From Trochalopteron elliotii (taxonomy: Eukaryota; Chordata; Aves; Passeriformes; Leiothrichidae), in contig JANPWX010019201.1 in NCBI GenBank assembly GCA_024734555.1, positions 234,644-298,643 on the forward strand: a stretch of 64,000 nt of DNA. The letters are read 5' to 3'. Each line of letters opens with the position of its first letter. Within the stretch, counting starts at the first letter, position 1. Made by a program: the position numbers and the translations under genes. The notes under the pieces are model-generated. The model was not told the DNA's origin. It saw only the letters and a program-made list of their open reading frames with translations, and made no database searches. Shown piece by piece: positions 1 to 64,000 of the stretch.

Positions 1-64000
<64,000 letters not shown>

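Overview
The window is intronic-scale vertebrate DNA, not microbial. Small exons with GT-AG splice sites sit in AT-rich introns that carry avian transposons. CR1 LINEs, ERV-type LTRs and a tRNA-headed SINE with a CR1-like tail point to a bird, and the SINE resembles TguSINE1 of songbirds, so a passerine is most likely. Human 9p is homologous to the avian Z chromosome, so a Z location is a reasonable inference; nothing in the sequence proves it.

One gene spans the window on the + strand: CCDC171 (coiled-coil domain containing 171; human C9orf93). I placed ten exons: 1-59 (partial), 12199-12703, 13457-13573, 17673-17899, 18593-18772, 20422-20607, 35669-35814, 38440-38494, 50867-50998, and the first bases of one from 63987. 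The first nine join in frame to 535 codons without a stop. Neither end of the gene is inside. One small exon expected between 50998 and 63987 was not found.

Layout. Intron 60-12198 holds a nested transposon pile-up at 3392-10060: an old CR1 on the minus strand, broken by a second CR1 and two LTR-type insertions. Introns from 12704 to 20421 are nearly free of recognisable repeats. The 15-kb intron 20608-35668 has no recognised transposon; at 32460-33660 it has a homeodomain-motif-rich block that may be a conserved enhancer. Intron 35815-38439 has an LTR fragment and a CR1 tail. Intron 38495-50866 has the SINE, a degenerate ERV LTR, a 30-A run, a G-quadruplex candidate, a Z-DNA-type repeat and a 397-base assembly gap (49955-50351) whose left edge is strikingly GC- and CpG-rich. 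Intron 50999-63986 has a CR1 split by an LTR with a near-perfect 5-bp target duplication, a pyrimidine-rich block, and near its end a 22-bp palindrome next to an ancient L2-like tail.

I found no other protein-coding gene, no RNA gene, no CRISPR array and no operon-like structure. Most long open frames elsewhere are decayed transposon ORFs or chance. The most useful second looks are the nested insertions with readable order, the missing exon, the CpG-rich edge of the gap, and the candidate conserved block.
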